Shown: positions 17,225-25,886 of the stretch, piece after piece | Layout of the letters: each line of letters starts with the position of its first letter | How positions within the stretch are numbered: the stretch's first letter is position 1 | Assembly (NCBI GenBank): GCA_963828445.1 | Contig: CAWHFP010000021.1 | Coordinates: 62,001 to 126,000 of the forward strand | DNA from: Bog-532 sp963828445 | Lineage (GTDB): Bacteria > Actinomycetota > Actinomycetes > Streptosporangiales > Streptosporangiaceae | DNA length: 64,000 nucleotides | Direction of reading: 5' to 3' | The notes under the pieces: generated by a model | Told to the model about the DNA's origin: nothing | Seen by the model: the letters and a program-made list of their open reading frames with translations, nothing else | The model's database searches: none | Made by a program: the position numbers and the translations under genes

Positions 17225-18006
17225 CCGCCGCTGACCGAGAGGACCTGGCCGGTGATCTGGCGGGCGGCGCGGGCGGAGGAGATCCAGGTGACGGTGTTGG
17301 CGATGTCTTCGGCGGTGGTGAGGCGGCGGAGGGGGATGTCTTTCTTCAGGTAGTCGATCTGCTTTTCGTTGAAGACGGCGTCCTGGCCGACGGCCCAGAG
17401 GCTGGCGGATCCGACGGCGTCGGGGCTGTCGGGGAGGACGAGGCCGGGGCAGACGACGTTGGCGCGGATGCCGTGGCGGCCGTGTTCGCGGGCGGTGGTG
17501 CGGGCCAGGGCGATCAGGGCGGCTTTGGTGGCGCCGTAGATGCCCTGGCGGATCTGGCCGAAGGCGGCGTCACTGGCGATGAACACGATGGCGCCGGCGC
17601 CGGCCGCGCGCATGGGCGGAATCGCGGCCTGGGTGCAGGCGACGGCGGTGTAGAAGTTGACTTCCACCGTGCGCTGCCACTTGGCGCGGTCGGTGTCTTC
17701 GGCGATGAAACCGGGGACGCTCCAGCCGGCGTTGTTGACCAGGACATCGATGCCGCCCCAGCGGTCGAGCAACGGGGCGACCGCGCGCTCCCCCGCGCCG
17801 TCGGCGGTCAGGTCACCGATGGCCAGTTCGGCCTGGGCGGCGCCGCGTTCGAGGGCTTCGGCCTGGACCTTGGCCGCCTGGTCGGCGTCGACGTCGGCGA
17901 TGACCAGGCGGGCACCCTCGGCGGCGAAACCGTGCACGATGCCGCGGCCGATGTTGGACGCGCCTCCCGTGACCAGCACGCGGGCGTTAGCTAGGCCTAG
18001 GTCCAT
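17209..18006 (-). CDS. short-chain dehydrogenase/reductase
   Basis: 265-residue NAD(P)-dependent oxidoreductase. It has a Rossmann motif VTGGASNIGRGIVHGFAAEG, an NNAG element in VLVNNAGWSVPGF, a catalytic YGATK, and the C-terminal GQVLSVSGGYTMP. It is divergent, across only 46 bases, from the first crotonase gene, so both are likely expressed from one AT-rich promoter region. In this context it should oxidise a hydroxyacyl-CoA or ring alcohol in the catabolic island. The starting ATG at 18006 is followed by MDLGLANARVLV; an upstream in-frame extension exists but has no ribosome site. Confidence 0.88.
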   Translation of the reverse strand: MDLGLANARVLVTGGASNIGRGIVHGFAAEGARLVIADVDADQAAKVQAEALERGAAQAELAIGDLTADGAGERAVAPLLDRWGGIDVLVNNAGWSVPGFIAEDTDRAKWQRTVEVNFYTAVACTQAAIPPMRAAGAGAIVFIASDAAFGQIRQGIYGATKAALIALARTTAREHGRHGIRANVVCPGLVLPDSPDAVGSASLWAVGQDAVFNEKQIDYLKKDIPLRRLTTAEDIANTVTWISSARAARQITGQVLSVSGGYTMP

Positions 18007-18052
18007 GGGAGCATAATTTATCGCGGATTCGAAAATTTGGAGAGGCTGAGCC

Positions 18053-18874
18053 GTGGGAGCTGGCGTGGGTGAGGTGCTGATCGGCGAGGGGCCGGTGTTG
18101 CTGGAGGTTGACCAGGCCGGGGTGGCGCGGGTTCGGCTCAACCGGCCCGCGGCGGCCAATGGGATGAACGTGGAGCTGCTGCGGGCGCTGCATGAGGCGA
18201 TCATGCGGTGTCACGGGGATCCGCGGGTGCGGGTGGTGGTGCTCAGCGGGGCGGGCAAGAACTTCTGCGCGGGGGGTGACGTGCGGACGTTCGCCAGCAA
18301 GGGGGCGGAGCTGCCGGATTATCTGCGGGAGGCGACCAGCTGGCTGCAGCTGGCCACGGCCGCCCTGGTCCAGCTGGGGGCGCCGGTGATCGCGCAGGTG
18401 CAGGGGTTCGCGGCCGGGGGTGGCGGGTTCGGGCTGGTGTGCGCGGCGGACCTGGTGGTGGCGGCGGAGTCGGCGAAGTTCTTCTCGGGCGCGGTGCGGG
18501 TGGGGATGGCGCCGGACGCGGGGACCACGGTGACGCTGACCCAGCTGGTGGGGCTGCGGCAGGCTCTGCGGATCCTGCTGACCAACCCGACGCTGACCGC
18601 GGCCGAAGCCCGCGACCTGGGCGTGGTCACCGAGGTGGTGCCGGACGACGAGCTGCCGGCGCGGGTGGACGAGCTGGCCGCCGAGCTGGCCCGGTGCGCG
18701 CCGCGGGCCTTGGCCGCGACCAAGCGGCTGGTGTGGGCCGGGGTGGGCGCCACCCTGGCCGAGCGGCTGCCCGAGGAGGCGCGCACGGTGTCGGAGCTGT
18801 CTGGCTCGGCCGACGCCAGGGAGGGGCTGGCGGCGGTGATCGAGCGCCGGGCTCCGGAGTTCGGCGGAAGATAG
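18053..18874 (+). CDS. crotonase-family (enoyl-CoA hydratase-like) protein
   Basis: 273 residues from a GTG with an upstream GGAGAGG. The crotonase fold is shown by VRLNRPAAANGMNVELLRAL, the oxyanion-hole segment AGKNFCAGGDVRTF, and FAAGGGGFGLVCAADLVVAA. Classical hydratases carry two Glu residues, one after GGGC and one in a QPE.-.-G segment; here the aligned positions are Gly and Ala. It is therefore unlikely to be a simple hydratase and could be an isomerase, hydrolase or C-C lyase. It lies 4 bases before another crotonase, in the start section of the catabolic island. Confidence 0.85.
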   Translation: MGAGVGEVLIGEGPVLLEVDQAGVARVRLNRPAAANGMNVELLRALHEAIMRCHGDPRVRVVVLSGAGKNFCAGGDVRTFASKGAELPDYLREATSWLQLATAALVQLGAPVIAQVQGFAAGGGGFGLVCAADLVVAAESAKFFSGAVRVGMAPDAGTTVTLTQLVGLRQALRILLTNPTLTAAEARDLGVVTEVVPDDELPARVDELAAELARCAPRALAATKRLVWAGVGATLAERLPEEARTVSELSGSADAREGLAAVIERRAPEFGGR

Positions 18875-18878
18875 CGAC

Positions 18879-19659
18879 ATGAGCAGTGAACCGGTCGTCC
18901 TGACCACCGATGAAGATCGCGTTCGGATCATCACGCTGAACCGGCCGGAGAAGCGCAACGCCTTCGATCTGGCCTTGCGGACCGAGCTGATCAGAGCCAT
19001 CGAAGCGGCCATGACCGACGACCAGGTGCGGGTGCTGGTCCTGACCGGGGCGGGCGGAGCGTTCTGCGCGGGTGGGGACATCTCCATCATGGCCCAGCTG
19101 TCACGGTGCGGACGCGCTGAACCGGGCCGAGCTGACCCAGCAGGTCCCCCGGACCCTGTGGGCCGGGACCAAGCCGGTGCTGGCGGCGGTGGAAGGACCG
19201 GCGTTCGGGGCGGGGCTGTCGCTCGCGCTGGCCTGCGACCGGATCGTGGCCGCGACCGACGCCCGGTTCGGGGCGGCGTTCAGCCGGATCGGACTGGCGG
19301 GCGACATGGGGGTGCTGGCTACGTTGCCGGGCCGGCTGGGACCGGCCCGGGCCCAGCAGTTCCTGATGTTCTCCGAACAGGCCAAGGCTCCGGAAGCGCT
19401 GGCGATGGGGCTGATCGACGCGGTCACCGAGCCCGGGAACGCGGTGGCGGCGGCCCTCGACGATGCGCGGAAGCTGGCGGCGGGGCCGCCGCTGGCCCTG
19501 GCCGCGATCAAGAAGGCGATCGGACGGTGGCCGATGAGCCGTGAGCAGGTGCTGGACCTGGAGACCGGCACCATGGTCGAGATGTTCATGTCGGCCGACT
19601 TCGCCGAGGGCGTCGCCGCGTTCCGGGAACGGCGGCCGCCCGACTTCCGGGGGGAGTAA
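18879..19659 (+). CDS. second crotonase-family protein, frameshifted
   Basis: Starts MSSEPVVLTTDEDRVRIITL, with LNRPEKRNAFDLALRTELIR and the oxyanion segment AGGAFCAGGDIS. The frame breaks near 19090 and resumes with DALNRAELTQQVPRTLWAG, EGPAFGAGLSLALACDRIVA and FSRIGLAGDMGVLATLPGR. One base must be restored near ATGGCCCAGCTGTCACGG. Canonical Glu positions are Ser and a non-acidic residue, as in its neighbour, so it is not a typical hydratase. About 255 residues. It ends 69 bases before the ligase operon, whose promoter dyad is in that gap. Confidence 0.8.
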
Positions 19660-19697
19660 GGGGCTCTTGATGTGGGAGCGCGGCATGACTTAGGGTG

Positions 19698-19717
19698 CTT
19701 TTTAATCGTTATTAAGG
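19698..19717. promoter_or_regulatory. AT-rich dyad before the acyl-CoA ligase operon
   Basis: CTTTTTAATCGTTATTAAGG contains the inverted repeat TTAAT-CGTT-ATTAA (19702-19715) and sits 11-30 bases before the GTG of the ligase gene, overlapping its ribosome-binding region. It matches the dyad at 8937 in TTTTAATCG and in the position of the second TTA. A repressor here would block transcription or translation of the ten-gene operon. Confidence 0.55.
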
Positions 19718-19727
19718 GGAGGCGCCC

Positions 19728-21476
19728 GTGGCCCTGGGGATTGAGACGCGCCGGGCACAGCTGCGTGAGCGGTTCGCGGAGTGGGTGCCGCGGACGCTGC
19801 ACGAGCGGCTGGATGACTGTGCCGCCGAGTACGGGGACCGGCCGTTCGTCATCACCGACGAGCGGACGATCAGCTACGCCGAGACCGCGGACTGGTCGTG
19901 CCGGCTGGCCGACGGGCTGGCCGCGCTGGGCGTGCAGCCCGGGGACCGGGTGGGCATGGTCATGGCCAACTACCTGGAGTTCGTGCCGCTGAAGTTCGCG
20001 ATCTCGCGGGCCGGGGCGGTGGCCATCCCGTTCAACTACCTGTACCGGCGGGACGAGCTGGGCTACGTGCTGGCGCAGTCGCAGTGCAACGTGCTGATCA
20101 CCATGACCGGGTTCATGGGCCTGGACTACCTGGGCATGCTGGACGAGATCGCGCCCGGGTGGGACAAGGGTGGCGACCTGGAGCTGGCGCCGCTGCCCGA
20201 TCTGCGCCGGGTGGTGCTGCTCAGCACCGACGGGCGGACCCGGGACGGGGTGGACGACGTGGCCGCCCTGGCCGCGCGCGGTGACGAGCATGGCGGGGCG
20301 GCGGTGGCCGATGAGATCGGCCCCGAGGACGTCGGGGACATCCTCTACACCTCCGGCACCACCGGGTCGCCCAAGGGGGTGATGGTCACCCACGACGCGG
20401 TGCAGCGGACCGGGTACGCGTCGGCGCTGACGCGGGCCTACGAGGACGGGCGGCGGGTGCTGTTCTCGCTGCCCTGCTACCACATGTTCGGCTACGTCGA
20501 AGGCCTGCTGTCGGTCATGTTCGTCGGCGGGGCGATCATCCCGCAGACCACGTTCAGCCCGGTCGGATACCTGGAAGGGGTCCAGCGGCACCAGGCCACC
20601 GACATCCTCTGTGTCCCGACCATGGCCGTGGCCATCATCGAGCACCCGGACCTGAAGAACTACGACCTGTCCACCCTGAACGCGATCTTGTGCGGGTCGG
20701 CGCCCGCCCCGGTGTGGATCTGGGAGAAGTTCCGCGACGACCTGAACATCAGCGAGATCGTCACCGGCTACGGCATGACCGAGTGCGGGGGCGCCATGAC
20801 GCTCACGCTGCCGGAGGACCGGCTGGAGCTGTCGTCGAGCACGGTGGGGCGGCCCAAGCTGGCGGGCTCGGCCGGGGTGGCCGAGGCAGCCGCGCCGGGC
20901 CACGGCGGTGACCTGTGCCACTACCTCACGGTGGACCCGCTGACCGGCGCGCCGCTGGCCGAGGGGACCGAAGGCGAGCTGGCTTCGTTCGGGCCGACCA
21001 CGATGACCGGGTACTGGCGCAAGCCCGAGGAGACGGCCGCGGTGCTGTCCCCCGACGGCCTGCTGCGGTCCGGGGACCTGGGGCTGGTCGGGCCGGACGG
21101 CTACCTGCGGGTGACCGGGCGGAGCAAGGAGCTGTACAAGAGCGGCGGCGAACTGGTCATGCCGCGGGAGATCGAGGAGATGCTCAGCGCGCACGACGAC
21201 GTCGCCCAGGTGTTCGCGATCGGGCTGACCGACGAGCGGTGGGGCGAGATCGGCTGCGCGGTGGTGGTCCGGCGGGCGGGCGCCACCATCACCGAGGACG
21301 ACGTGATCGCGCTGTGCAAGGCCAACCTGGCCCGGTTCAAGGTGCCCAAGCAGGTCATCTTCCTGGAGCAGGACGAGCTGCCCAAGACCCCGACCGGCAA
21401 GGTGCAGAAGTACCGGCTGGTGCCCCTGGCCGAGCAGCGCTTGTCCGGCCCGGGGATGCGCGGGGCCCCGCAGTGA
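19728..21476 (+). CDS. acyl-CoA synthetase (AMP-forming ligase)
   Basis: 582-residue enzyme that activates a carboxylic acid to its CoA thioester via an acyl-AMP, first step of the island. The AMP-binding signature ILYTSGTTGSPKGVMVTH lies near residue 205, an ITGYGMTE-like motif is at about 343 (VTGYGMTE), and the C-terminal Lys motif LPKTPTGKVQKYRL near 555. The GTG start at 19728 follows AAGGGGAGG. It opens a run of ten genes; its TGA overlaps the GTG of the Rieske alpha gene by 4 bases. Substrate class cannot be read from the binding pocket by eye. Confidence 0.9.
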   Translation: MALGIETRRAQLRERFAEWVPRTLHERLDDCAAEYGDRPFVITDERTISYAETADWSCRLADGLAALGVQPGDRVGMVMANYLEFVPLKFAISRAGAVAIPFNYLYRRDELGYVLAQSQCNVLITMTGFMGLDYLGMLDEIAPGWDKGGDLELAPLPDLRRVVLLSTDGRTRDGVDDVAALAARGDEHGGAAVADEIGPEDVGDILYTSGTTGSPKGVMVTHDAVQRTGYASALTRAYEDGRRVLFSLPCYHMFGYVEGLLSVMFVGGAIIPQTTFSPVGYLEGVQRHQATDILCVPTMAVAIIEHPDLKNYDLSTLNAILCGSAPAPVWIWEKFRDDLNISEIVTGYGMTECGGAMTLTLPEDRLELSSSTVGRPKLAGSAGVAEAAAPGHGGDLCHYLTVDPLTGAPLAEGTEGELASFGPTTMTGYWRKPEETAAVLSPDGLLRSGDLGLVGPDGYLRVTGRSKELYKSGGELVMPREIEEMLSAHDDVAQVFAIGLTDERWGEIGCAVVVRRAGATITEDDVIALCKANLARFKVPKQVIFLEQDELPKTPTGKVQKYRLVPLAEQRLSGPGMRGAPQ

Positions 21477-22735
21477 CCGAACTCCTGGAGCGCCGGGACT
21501 ACGGGGCCCTGATCCGGCCGACCCAGGTGCACGGGTCGCTGTACACCTCGCCGGAGATCTTCGCCGAGGAACTGGCCCGGATCTGGTACACGACCTGGGT
21601 GTTCGTGGGTCACGAGAGCGAAGTGGCGCAGCCCAATGACTACGTGCGCAAGAAGCTGGGCACCCAGGACGTGATCATGACCCGGGACCGGGACGGGCGG
21701 GTCCACCTGCTGCTGAACCGGTGCGCGCACCGGGGCAACCAGGTCTGCGAGGACGAGCGGGGCAACTCCGGCTCGTTCCGCTGCCCGTACCACGGCTGGA
21801 CCTACCGGAACACCGGTGAGCTGCTGGGCTACCCGTTCAACCGGGGCTACGGCGGCAAGGGCCAGCTGGAGAAGCGGCTGGCGCTGGGGCGGGTGCCGCG
21901 GGTCGATTCCTACCAGGGGTTCGTGTTCGGCAGCTTCGCCGACGACGGGCCGTCCCTGCGCGAGCACCTGGGGGCGGCGGCCGGGGAACTGGACCGGCTG
22001 GCCCGGCTGTCACCGGAGGGCCGGGTCGAGCTGAGCGCGGGCTGGCTCAAGCACCGGACCCGGGCCAACTGGAAGCTGCTGGCCGAGAACGAGACCGACG
22101 GCTACCACCCGCAGTTCGTGCACGGCTCGATCTTCGGCGTCACCGGCAGCCCGATCGGCGCCCTGTACAGCGACAAGTCGGCCGCGGTGACCCGGGATCT
22201 GGGCGGCGGGCACAGCGAGAACGACCTGCGACCGGAGTTCCGCCGGGTGGGACAGCCGATGCGGTGGTTCGGCACCACCGAGCAGCGGGTCCCGGAGTAC
22301 GTGGCCGCCATGCGGGACGCGTACGGGGCCGACGCCGAGCAGATCATGGTCGAGGGCGGTCCGCACGTGATGATCTTCCCGAACCTGTTCGTGGCCGAGA
22401 TCCAGGTGTTCAACATCCAGCCGGTGGCTCCGGGCGAGTGTGTGCAGTACGTGACCGCGGTGCAGCTCGCGGGCGGGCGGGAGCTGAACCAGCGGATGAT
22501 CTCGCAGTCGATCGGCTCGGTGGGGCCCGCGGGCATGCTGCTGGCCGACGACACCGAGATGTACGAACGGAACCAGGCCGGGGTGGCGGCGCGGGCCCCG
22601 GAGTGGCTGGACATCAGCCGCGGGGTGGACCGGGAGTCGGTGGACGAGGGCGGGCGCCCGGTGGGCACGGCCACCGACGAGGTCGGGATGCGCGGGTTCT
22701 GGGCGCACTACCGGGCCCTGATGGAGGCCCAGTGA
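21473..22735 (+). CDS. aromatic-ring-hydroxylating dioxygenase, alpha subunit
   Basis: 420-residue catalytic subunit of a Rieske non-haem iron oxygenase. The Rieske ligands are in NRCAHRGNQV and RCPYHGWTYR (C-x-H and C-x-x-H). The mononuclear iron site is in NWKLLAENETDGYHPQFVH, giving D-x-x-H-x-x-x-x-H. It should hydroxylate a CoA-bound or free ring carried by the pathway. GTG start at 21473 overlaps the ligase stop. The beta subunit follows with another 4-base overlap. No ferredoxin or reductase gene is found nearby, so electron partners must be encoded elsewhere. Confidence 0.92.
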   Translation: MTELLERRDYGALIRPTQVHGSLYTSPEIFAEELARIWYTTWVFVGHESEVAQPNDYVRKKLGTQDVIMTRDRDGRVHLLLNRCAHRGNQVCEDERGNSGSFRCPYHGWTYRNTGELLGYPFNRGYGGKGQLEKRLALGRVPRVDSYQGFVFGSFADDGPSLREHLGAAAGELDRLARLSPEGRVELSAGWLKHRTRANWKLLAENETDGYHPQFVHGSIFGVTGSPIGALYSDKSAAVTRDLGGGHSENDLRPEFRRVGQPMRWFGTTEQRVPEYVAAMRDAYGADAEQIMVEGGPHVMIFPNLFVAEIQVFNIQPVAPGECVQYVTAVQLAGGRELNQRMISQSIGSVGPAGMLLADDTEMYERNQAGVAARAPEWLDISRGVDRESVDEGGRPVGTATDEVGMRGFWAHYRALMEAQ

Positions 22736-23229
22736 CGGCCGGGGCGGATGTGGCCGAGCTGGCTCTCCAGGAAGTTGAGGCCTTCCTGTACCTGGAGGCG
22801 CGGCTGGCGGATGAGAGTGACTACGACGGGTGGGAGTCACTGTGGACCGACGATGCCATTTACTGGGTGCCGGCCGGGCGGGCCGACGCGGACCCGCGGG
22901 CGCAGGTGTCGGTGATCTTCGACAACCGGAGCCGGATCGCGACCCGGCTGAACCAGCTGCGGACGGGCAAGCGGTACGCGCAGTCACCGGCGTCGAACAT
23001 GCGGCGGCTGATCTCCAACGTGGAGATCCTGGGCCGGGCCGAAGGCGGGGACACCGAGGTGGGCGCCAACTTTCTGCTCCTGGAATCGCGGGCCCGGGGG
23101 CTGCAGCTGTGGGGCGGGCGGACCACCTACCGGGTGCGGCGGGTGGAGGGGGCGCTGCGGCTGGCCTACAAGAAGGTGGTGCTGGTCAACCTGGATGAGC
23201 CGCTGCCCACGCTGGGGTTCCTGATCTAG
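22732..23229 (+). CDS. aromatic-ring-hydroxylating dioxygenase, beta subunit
   Basis: 165-residue small subunit of the alpha3beta3 oxygenase, of the SnoaL/NTF2-like cone fold. It reads VEAFLYLEARLADESDYDGW and ESLWTDDAIYWVPAGRADAD, a hallmark of beta subunits, then a closing SPASNMRRLISNVEIL segment. It has no metal site; its role is structural. GTG start inside the alpha stop (GTGA). The TAG is followed directly, with no gap, by the ATG of the 68-residue gene. Confidence 0.9.
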   Translation: MTAGADVAELALQEVEAFLYLEARLADESDYDGWESLWTDDAIYWVPAGRADADPRAQVSVIFDNRSRIATRLNQLRTGKRYAQSPASNMRRLISNVEILGRAEGGDTEVGANFLLLESRARGLQLWGGRTTYRVRRVEGALRLAYKKVVLVNLDEPLPTLGFLI

Positions 23230-23436
23230 ATGGACGAGGTGGTGGCCAGCGAGTTCGCCCAGGTGGCCGTGCGCCTGGACGAGACCGCGAACGGGACCCG
23301 GCTCCGGCTGGAGGACCTGCGGACCGGGCGGGTGCGCTACCTGGACGCGCTCGAACTGGAGACGATCGTCTGGCTGCGGGACGAGCACCTGGGCCGGCTG
23401 ATGGACCCGTCCGCGGATCGCTGGCGCGATGACTGA
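23230..23436 (+). CDS. small protein of the Rieske operon
   Basis: 68 residues, MDEVVASEFAQVAVRLDETA then LRLEDLRTGRVRYLDALELE and LRDEHLGRLMD. The first ATG falls immediately after the beta-subunit TAG, and the stop overlaps the CoA-transferase start by 8 bases, so the frame is fixed by its neighbours. It is acidic, with predicted strands and a helix and no Cys pairs, so it is not a ferredoxin. I recall similar short proteins beside actinobacterial ring oxygenases under misleading dehydrogenase names. It may be an oxygenase accessory; function unknown. Confidence 0.75.
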   Translation: MDEVVASEFAQVAVRLDETANGTRLRLEDLRTGRVRYLDALELETIVWLRDEHLGRLMDPSADRWRDD

Positions 23437-24676
23437 CCTGGACCTGACCGACTACGTGCGGCCGGGCGACCGGGTGGTGTGGGGCCAGGGACCGGCCGAG
23501 CCCACCACGCTGGTCGAGCTGCTGGTGGCCCAGCGGGGCCGGCTGGGCGGGGTGACCTGCTTCATTGGTCTTCCGGGGTCGGACGTGATCCGGTCCGAGC
23601 ATGCCGGTGAACTGACCTTCGAAAGTTATTGCGGTACGGGGAGGAATCAGCGACTCCCGGGGCTGGCCGTGCTCCCGGTCCACTACGCGGCCCTGCCCGG
23701 GCTGCTGGCGGGCGGGCGGCTGGCCGCGGACGTGGTGTTTGTGCAGGTCTCGGCGCCGGATGAGGCGGGCCGGCACAGCCTGGGACTGGGCCAAGACTAT
23801 TTTTCGGCCGCGCTGGACACGGCCCGGGTGGTGATCGCCGAGGTCAACGACCAGGTGCCGTACACGTTCGGGACCCGCACGCTCAGCGCCGGCGACTGGA
23901 CCGCCTGCGTGCCTTCCTCCCGGCCGCCGGCCGAGATGAAGGCGGCCGCGCCGTCGGCTACGGCCCGGGCGGTGGCCCGCAACGTGGCGGCCCTGGTCGA
24001 CGACGGGGCCACCGTGCAGTTCGGGGTGGGCGGGCTGCCCGAGGCGTGCCTGGACGCCCTGGACGGGCACCGGGACCTGGGGCTGCACTCCGGGCTGCTG
24101 AGCGACGCGGCCATGCGGCTGATGCAGGCCGGGGTGGCCACCGGGAACCGCAAGACCCTGGACCGGGGGGTGGCGGTGGCGGGCTTCCTGGGCGGGACGG
24201 CGGCGCTGTTCCGGTTCGCGCACCGCAATCCCCGGATCCAGCTGCGCGGCACCGGTTACACCCACGACCCGCTGGTGCTGGCCAGCCAGCACCGGTTCAC
24301 CGCGATCAACTCCGCCCTGGAAGTCGACCTGTCCGGGCAGGTCAACGCCGAGGAGCGAGGCGGCCGCTACGTGGGGTCGGTCGGCGGGGCCAGCGACTTC
24401 CTGCGCGGGGCGGCGCGCTCCCCCGGCGGCCTGCCCATCGTCGCGCTGCCCTCCACCGCCGGAGCCGCCAGCCGGATCGTGGCCCGGCTGAACGGGCCGG
24501 TCAGCACGGCCCGCAGCGACGCCGGGGTCATCGTCACCGAGCACGGGGTGGCGGACCTGCGGGGCGCGCCGGTTAGCGTTCGGTATGAGCGAATGCTCGC
24601 CATCGCCCACCCCGAACACCGCGCCACGCTGGCCGCGGAACTGGAGGAGCATCTGATGAACGGAGCCCTGCGATGA
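23429..24676 (+). CDS. acetyl-CoA hydrolase / CoA-transferase family protein
   Basis: 415-residue single-chain CoA transferase of the 4-hydroxybutyrate/acetate type. The N-terminal domain is marked by VRPGDRVVWGQGPAEPTTLV. The C-terminal domain has VQFGVGGLPEACLDAL, and the catalytic Glu lies in INSALEVDLSGQVN near residue 298. A GGASDFLRGA segment follows, as in the family. It would move CoA between a pathway acid and a donor, recycling CoA within the island. It overlaps its upstream neighbour by 8 bases and its downstream thiolase by an ATGA. Confidence 0.88.
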   Translation: MTDLDLTDYVRPGDRVVWGQGPAEPTTLVELLVAQRGRLGGVTCFIGLPGSDVIRSEHAGELTFESYCGTGRNQRLPGLAVLPVHYAALPGLLAGGRLAADVVFVQVSAPDEAGRHSLGLGQDYFSAALDTARVVIAEVNDQVPYTFGTRTLSAGDWTACVPSSRPPAEMKAAAPSATARAVARNVAALVDDGATVQFGVGGLPEACLDALDGHRDLGLHSGLLSDAAMRLMQAGVATGNRKTLDRGVAVAGFLGGTAALFRFAHRNPRIQLRGTGYTHDPLVLASQHRFTAINSALEVDLSGQVNAEERGGRYVGSVGGASDFLRGAARSPGGLPIVALPSTAGAASRIVARLNGPVSTARSDAGVIVTEHGVADLRGAPVSVRYERMLAIAHPEHRATLAAELEEHLMNGALR

Positions 24677-25878
24677 CCCGGGCCGCGATCGTGAACCCGC
24701 TGCGGACCGCGGTCGGCCGGTTCGGCGGCACGCTGCGCCCGGTACCCGCCGAAGACCTGGCCGCGACCGTGATCCGGGCGGTGGTGGAACGCTCGGGGGT
24801 GGACCCGGCCCGGATCGAGGACGTGGCCTTCGCCCAGTCCTACGCCAACTCCGAGGCGCCGTGCATCGGCCGCTGGGCCGCGCTGGCGGCGGACCTGCCC
24901 ATCGCGGTGCCGGGGATGCAGCTCGACCGGCGCTGCGGCGGCGGTCTGCAGGCGGTGGCCACGGCGGCCATGATGGTGCAGACCGGCGCGGCCGACGTGG
25001 TGGTGGCGGGCGGCGTCGAGTCGATGAGCAACATCGAGTACTACTCGACCTCGGTGCGCTGGGGCAGCCGGGCCGGCAACGTGAACCTGTACGACCGGCT
25101 GGACCGGGGCCGCGAGCGGTCGCAGCCGGAATGGCGGTTCGGGCCGATCAGCGGCATGATCGAGACCGCCGAGAACCTGTCCCGGCAGTTCGGCATCGGC
25201 CGGGAGGCGGCCGACGAGTACGCGGTGCGGAGCCAGCAGCGGGCCGCGGCGGCCTGGGCCGACGGGAAGTTCGCCAACGAAGTCGTGCCGATCGAGGTGC
25301 CGCAGCGGCGGGGCGAGCCGGTGCTGTTCGACACCGATGAGGGCGTCCGCGGCGACTCGACCACCGCGACCCTGGCCAAGCTGCGCCCGATCATGAAGGA
25401 CGGCACGGTCACCGCGGGCAACTCGGCCCAGCAGAACGACGCGGCCGCCGCCTGCCTGGTCGTGGCCGAGGACAAGCTGGAGGAGCTGGGCCTGGAGCCG
25501 GTGGCCTATCTGGTCGGCTGGACCGCGGTCGGCTGCGAGCCCGCCACCATGGGGATCGGGCCGGTCCCGGCCGTGGCCAAGCTGTTCGGGCGGCTCGGCC
25601 TGGGCTTCGACGACATGGACCTGATCGAGCTCAACGAGGCGTTCGCGGTGCAGGTGCTGTCGGTGCTGCAGGGCTGGGGCCTGAAGCTGGACGAGATCGA
25701 CGGCAAGTTCAACGTGAACGGCTCCGGAATCTCGCTCGGCCACCCGATCGGGGCCACCGGCGCCCGGATCCTGACCACCATGCTGCACGAGCTGCACCGG
25801 CGCGGGGGCCGGTACGCGCTGGAGACCATGTGCGTGGGCGGCGGCCAGGGCGTGGCCGCCGTATTCGAGAGGGCGTAA
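24673..25878 (+). CDS. acetyl-CoA C-acyltransferase (thiolase)
   Basis: 401-residue degradative thiolase, cleaving a 3-ketoacyl-CoA with CoA. The nucleophile Cys is in QLDRRCGGGLQAVATAAMM near residue 88. The other active-site parts are complete: LNEAFAVQVL, GISLGHPIGATGARI and the proton-donor Cys in METMCVGGGQG-type sequence (TMCVGGGQGVA). ATG overlaps the transferase stop. Eight bases separate it from the HMG-CoA-synthase-like gene. A conventional end enzyme for the beta-oxidation part of the pathway. Confidence 0.93.
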   Translation: MTRAAIVNPLRTAVGRFGGTLRPVPAEDLAATVIRAVVERSGVDPARIEDVAFAQSYANSEAPCIGRWAALAADLPIAVPGMQLDRRCGGGLQAVATAAMMVQTGAADVVVAGGVESMSNIEYYSTSVRWGSRAGNVNLYDRLDRGRERSQPEWRFGPISGMIETAENLSRQFGIGREAADEYAVRSQQRAAAAWADGKFANEVVPIEVPQRRGEPVLFDTDEGVRGDSTTATLAKLRPIMKDGTVTAGNSAQQNDAAAACLVVAEDKLEELGLEPVAYLVGWTAVGCEPATMGIGPVPAVAKLFGRLGLGFDDMDLIELNEAFAVQVLSVLQGWGLKLDEIDGKFNVNGSGISLGHPIGATGARILTTMLHELHRRGGRYALETMCVGGGQGVAAVFERA

Positions 25879-25886
25879 AGGACCGC

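Noticed and set aside
19101..21194. 697-residue minus-strand reading frame
   Set aside because: Antisense to the crotonase and acyl-CoA ligase, Arg/Pro/His-rich, no motifs. A shadow of high-G+C coding sequence.
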